Positions 62,456 to 64,000 of a stretch of 64,000 nt of DNA are shown here, one piece after another. A program made the translations under genes and the position numbers. Under the pieces are notes generated by a model, which did not search any database, was not told the origin of the DNA, and worked only from the letters and a program-made list of their open reading frames with translations. The stretch lies in the NCBI GenBank assembly GCA_963844315.1, contig CAWJOC010000014.1:146450-210449 (forward strand). Direction: 5' to 3'. Position 1 is the first letter of the stretch. Every line of letters starts with the position of its first letter. This DNA is from CAWAVN01 sp963844315. GTDB taxonomy: Bacteria; Planctomycetota; Planctomycetia; Planctomycetales; Planctomycetaceae.

Positions 62456-63222
62456 CTATAGGGGATCGGGCCGCCGCTTCGGAAGCGTCCGAGCGCCGTC
62501 GACGATCTCCGCCGCGCGCCTGCGCGGCGAGCGCCTTGCGGTCGCCGGCCTCGGCGGGTCGACCGGCTCGAGGAAGCGCAGCGTGACCGGGATCGTGCCC
62601 GGGCGCGACAGCACCCGCTTGGCATTGGCGCCGGCCGCGCTCGTCGCCGACCCAGGCGATCTCGTGCGGCGAGCGGCGCCGTAATCGATCGCGACCGGCT
62701 GGACCTGCACGCCGCGGCAGCGGCGGGAAGAGCGAGGCGAACAGGCTGGCGCGGAACGGCAGCACGTCGTGGCCGCCGTCGGTCGTGCCCTCCGGGAACA
62801 GGGCGACCGGCGCGGCCGGTCGCGAGCGCCGTCGCGCAGCGCGTCGGCCTGGCCGCGCGACCGCGCCGCGCTCGTGCGCGGGCGACGAAGACGGTGTCGT
62901 TGAGGCCGGCCAGCCAGCCGACCACCGGCCAGCGCGGCGACCTCGTCCTTGGCGACGAAGGCGGCGCCGGTCGCGCCGCCGAGCAGCAGGATGTCGAGCC
63001 AGCTGACAGTGATTGGCGACGAACAGGACGTGGCCGCTTGAGCGGCGTGCCCTCGATCGTGACCCGCAGCCCGGCGCACGCGGCCGACCCAGCCAGAGGA
63101 AGCAGCGCGGCCAGGGCGAGCGCGCGCCGGACCAGCTTCCACAGATAATGGAGCGGCACGCAGAGCGATCGATGCCGAGCAGCGATCAGGCCGCCGACGC
63201 GCAGCGATCGAAGCGCGATCAT
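62456..63222 (-). CDS. 1-acyl-sn-glycerol-3-phosphate acyltransferase (PlsC-like), frameshifted
   Basis: Contains the acyltransferase HxxxxD box in ANHCSWLDILLLGGA (frames joined) and VAKDEVAALAGWPVVGWLAGLNDTVFVARAR. It also has a late FPEGTTDGG-like site in another frame and the ending AEIVDGARTLPKRRPDPL. Transfers the second acyl chain in phospholipid synthesis at the inner membrane. Multiple indels. Located between miaB and fur. Confidence 0.8.
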
Positions 63223-63238
63223 CGCGCCGCGCCGTCGC

Positions 63239-63661
63239 TCAGTTCTTGCGGCCGAGGGCGACGCCGTAAAGCTCCATGCGGTGATCGACCAGGCGGAAGC
63301 CGAGCTTCTCGGCGATCCGCCGCTGCAGCGCCTCGAGCTCCTCGTCGACGAACTCGATGACGTTGCCGGTCTCGACGTCGATCAGATGGTCGTGATGGGT
63401 CTCGGCCGCCGCTTCGTAGCGGGCGCGGCCGTCGCCGAAATCGTGGCGCTCGAGGATGCCGGCTTCCTCGAACAGGCGGACCGTGCGGTAGACGGTGGCG
63501 ATCGAGATGCCGGGATCGATCGCCGAGGCGCGCGCGTGCAGCGCCTCGACGTCGGGATGGTCCTCGGCTTCCGACAGGACGCGGGCGATGACCCGGCGCT
63601 GCTCGGTGATGCGCAGGCCCTTTTCGGCGCACAGCGCCTCGATATCGATCCTGCGTGTCAT
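63239..63661 (-). CDS. fur: Ferric uptake regulator family protein
   Basis: 140 residues with no frameshift, the only clean gene right of the join. Winged helix (GLRITEQRRVIARVLSEAED...GISIATVYRTVRLFEEAGIL) and metal/dimer domain (HHDHLIDVETGNVIEFVDEE). The usual CxxC structural zinc pairs are missing, as in alphaproteobacterial Fur/Mur proteins. Confidence 0.93.
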   Translation of the reverse strand: MTRRIDIEALCAEKGLRITEQRRVIARVLSEAEDHPDVEALHARASAIDPGISIATVYRTVRLFEEAGILERHDFGDGRARYEAAAETHHDHLIDVETGNVIEFVDEELEALQRRIAEKLGFRLVDHRMELYGVALGRKN

Positions 63662-63845
63662 GCTGGCGCCATCTTAGAGCAGATCGCTGCGATTCGAACC
63701 GGCGGAAGTCGTCGGACGCTCGGCCGCCAGGGCTCGGCCCGCGAAAGGCCGCCGCCTCGACTGCGCAGGCTCGCCACTGCAGAGCGTCAGCGCCGTCGCG
63801 TCGTGGAGCGGGGCGGCGCCTCTCGATGTAGCCCCGGCGCCTCGC

Positions 63846-64000
63846 TTATTTGCGGGCCGCGGTGCGGCGGCGCTTGGTGCCGAGGCCGATCTTCTTGGCC
63901 AGCGTGCGGCGCTGCTCGGCATAATTGGGCGCGACCATCGGATAGTCGGCGTTGAGGCCCCACTTCTGCCGATATTCGTCCGGCGTCATGTTGTAGTGGG
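63846..64000 (-). CDS. MucR/Ros-family zinc-finger regulator (C-terminal part only)
   Basis: The frame runs off the window end. The visible 50 residues are HYNMTPDEYRQKWGLNADYP, then MVAPNYAEQRRTLAKKIGLG and a basic tail KRRRTAARK. This is the conserved C-terminal half of MucR/Ros proteins, which are practically confined to alphaproteobacteria. The zinc-finger half would lie beyond 64000. Confidence 0.88.
   Translation of the reverse strand, partial: HYNMTPDEYRQKWGLNADYPMVAPNYAEQRRTLAKKIGLGTKRRRTAARK

Noticed and set aside
63670..63760. tRNA-like TTCGAAT loop on the minus strand upstream of fur
   Set aside because: The bases around the loop do not form a five-base T-stem and no acceptor stem can be drawn.
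57212..64000. Horizontally acquired island
   Set aside because: The content is core housekeeping genes in their native alphaproteobacterial order, with no integrase, direct repeats or tRNA at the border.

Overview
The window is two unrelated pieces of DNA in one contig. Positions 1 to about 57,200 look like a free-living planctomycete (Pirellulales/Gemmatales-like). The signs are DUF1501 and DUF1549/DUF1553 proteins, a Cys-type sulfatase with HEAT repeats, several PQQ-type beta-propellers, Gfo/Idh/MocA and ceramidase-like secreted enzymes, a large FliD, and many dispersed palindromic repeats. From about 57,200 to 64,000 the GC content is much higher, and the genes and their order (sorbosone-dehydrogenase type lipoprotein, corC-like, ybeY, phoH, miaB, plsC, fur, mucR/ros) are those of an alphaproteobacterium, probably a sphingomonad. 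The join lies inside a truncated glycosyltransferase and most likely reflects a chimeric assembly.

Layout of the planctomycete part: TauE-like exporter, fliS and fliD (0-4 kb); a secreted Pro/Glu-rich protein and queC (4.5-6.4 kb); an alkyltransferase-like/endonuclease V fusion, nnrE, an SDR and an Eco57I-like DNA methyltransferase (6.3-11.3 kb); a DUF1501 plus DUF1549/1553 pair (11.4-14.7 kb); two parS-like palindromes and a pilin-like gene (14.8-15.6 kb); a ceramidase-LamG protein divergent from a LysR regulator; a serine hydrolase x2 plus VanX-type dipeptidase fusion; a sulfatase; an oxidoreductase and a second ceramidase (16-28 kb); nrfHA for ammonifying nitrite reduction (28.5-30.7 kb); two giant PQQ-propeller proteins that each carry a methyltransferase-like domain, flanking a phospholipid N-methyltransferase-like gene (30.8-39.4 kb); a mono-haem cytochrome, arfB-like, glcD, proC, a HELSH membrane protein and a HEAT lipoprotein (39.5-46.4 kb); an exported PCMT-like protein and a group of small membrane/stress genes (46.8-49.9 kb); an rluA-type pseudouridine synthase; then gmd and two glycosyltransferases (polysaccharide synthesis, 52-57.2 kb).

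Many genes are broken by single-base indels. About half of those I resolved lie in G/C or A runs, and one-base corrections restore full family alignments. I read these as consensus errors of a long-read assembly rather than real decay. The indels become much denser after about 54.3 kb and denser still beyond the join. Broken genes are therefore annotated as single loci spanning their frames.

I saw no rRNA, tRNA, tmRNA, CRISPR array or intact transposase. The non-coding space is dominated by at least seven families of inverted-repeat elements (REP/BIME-like), several of which abut or enter the 3' ends of genes.
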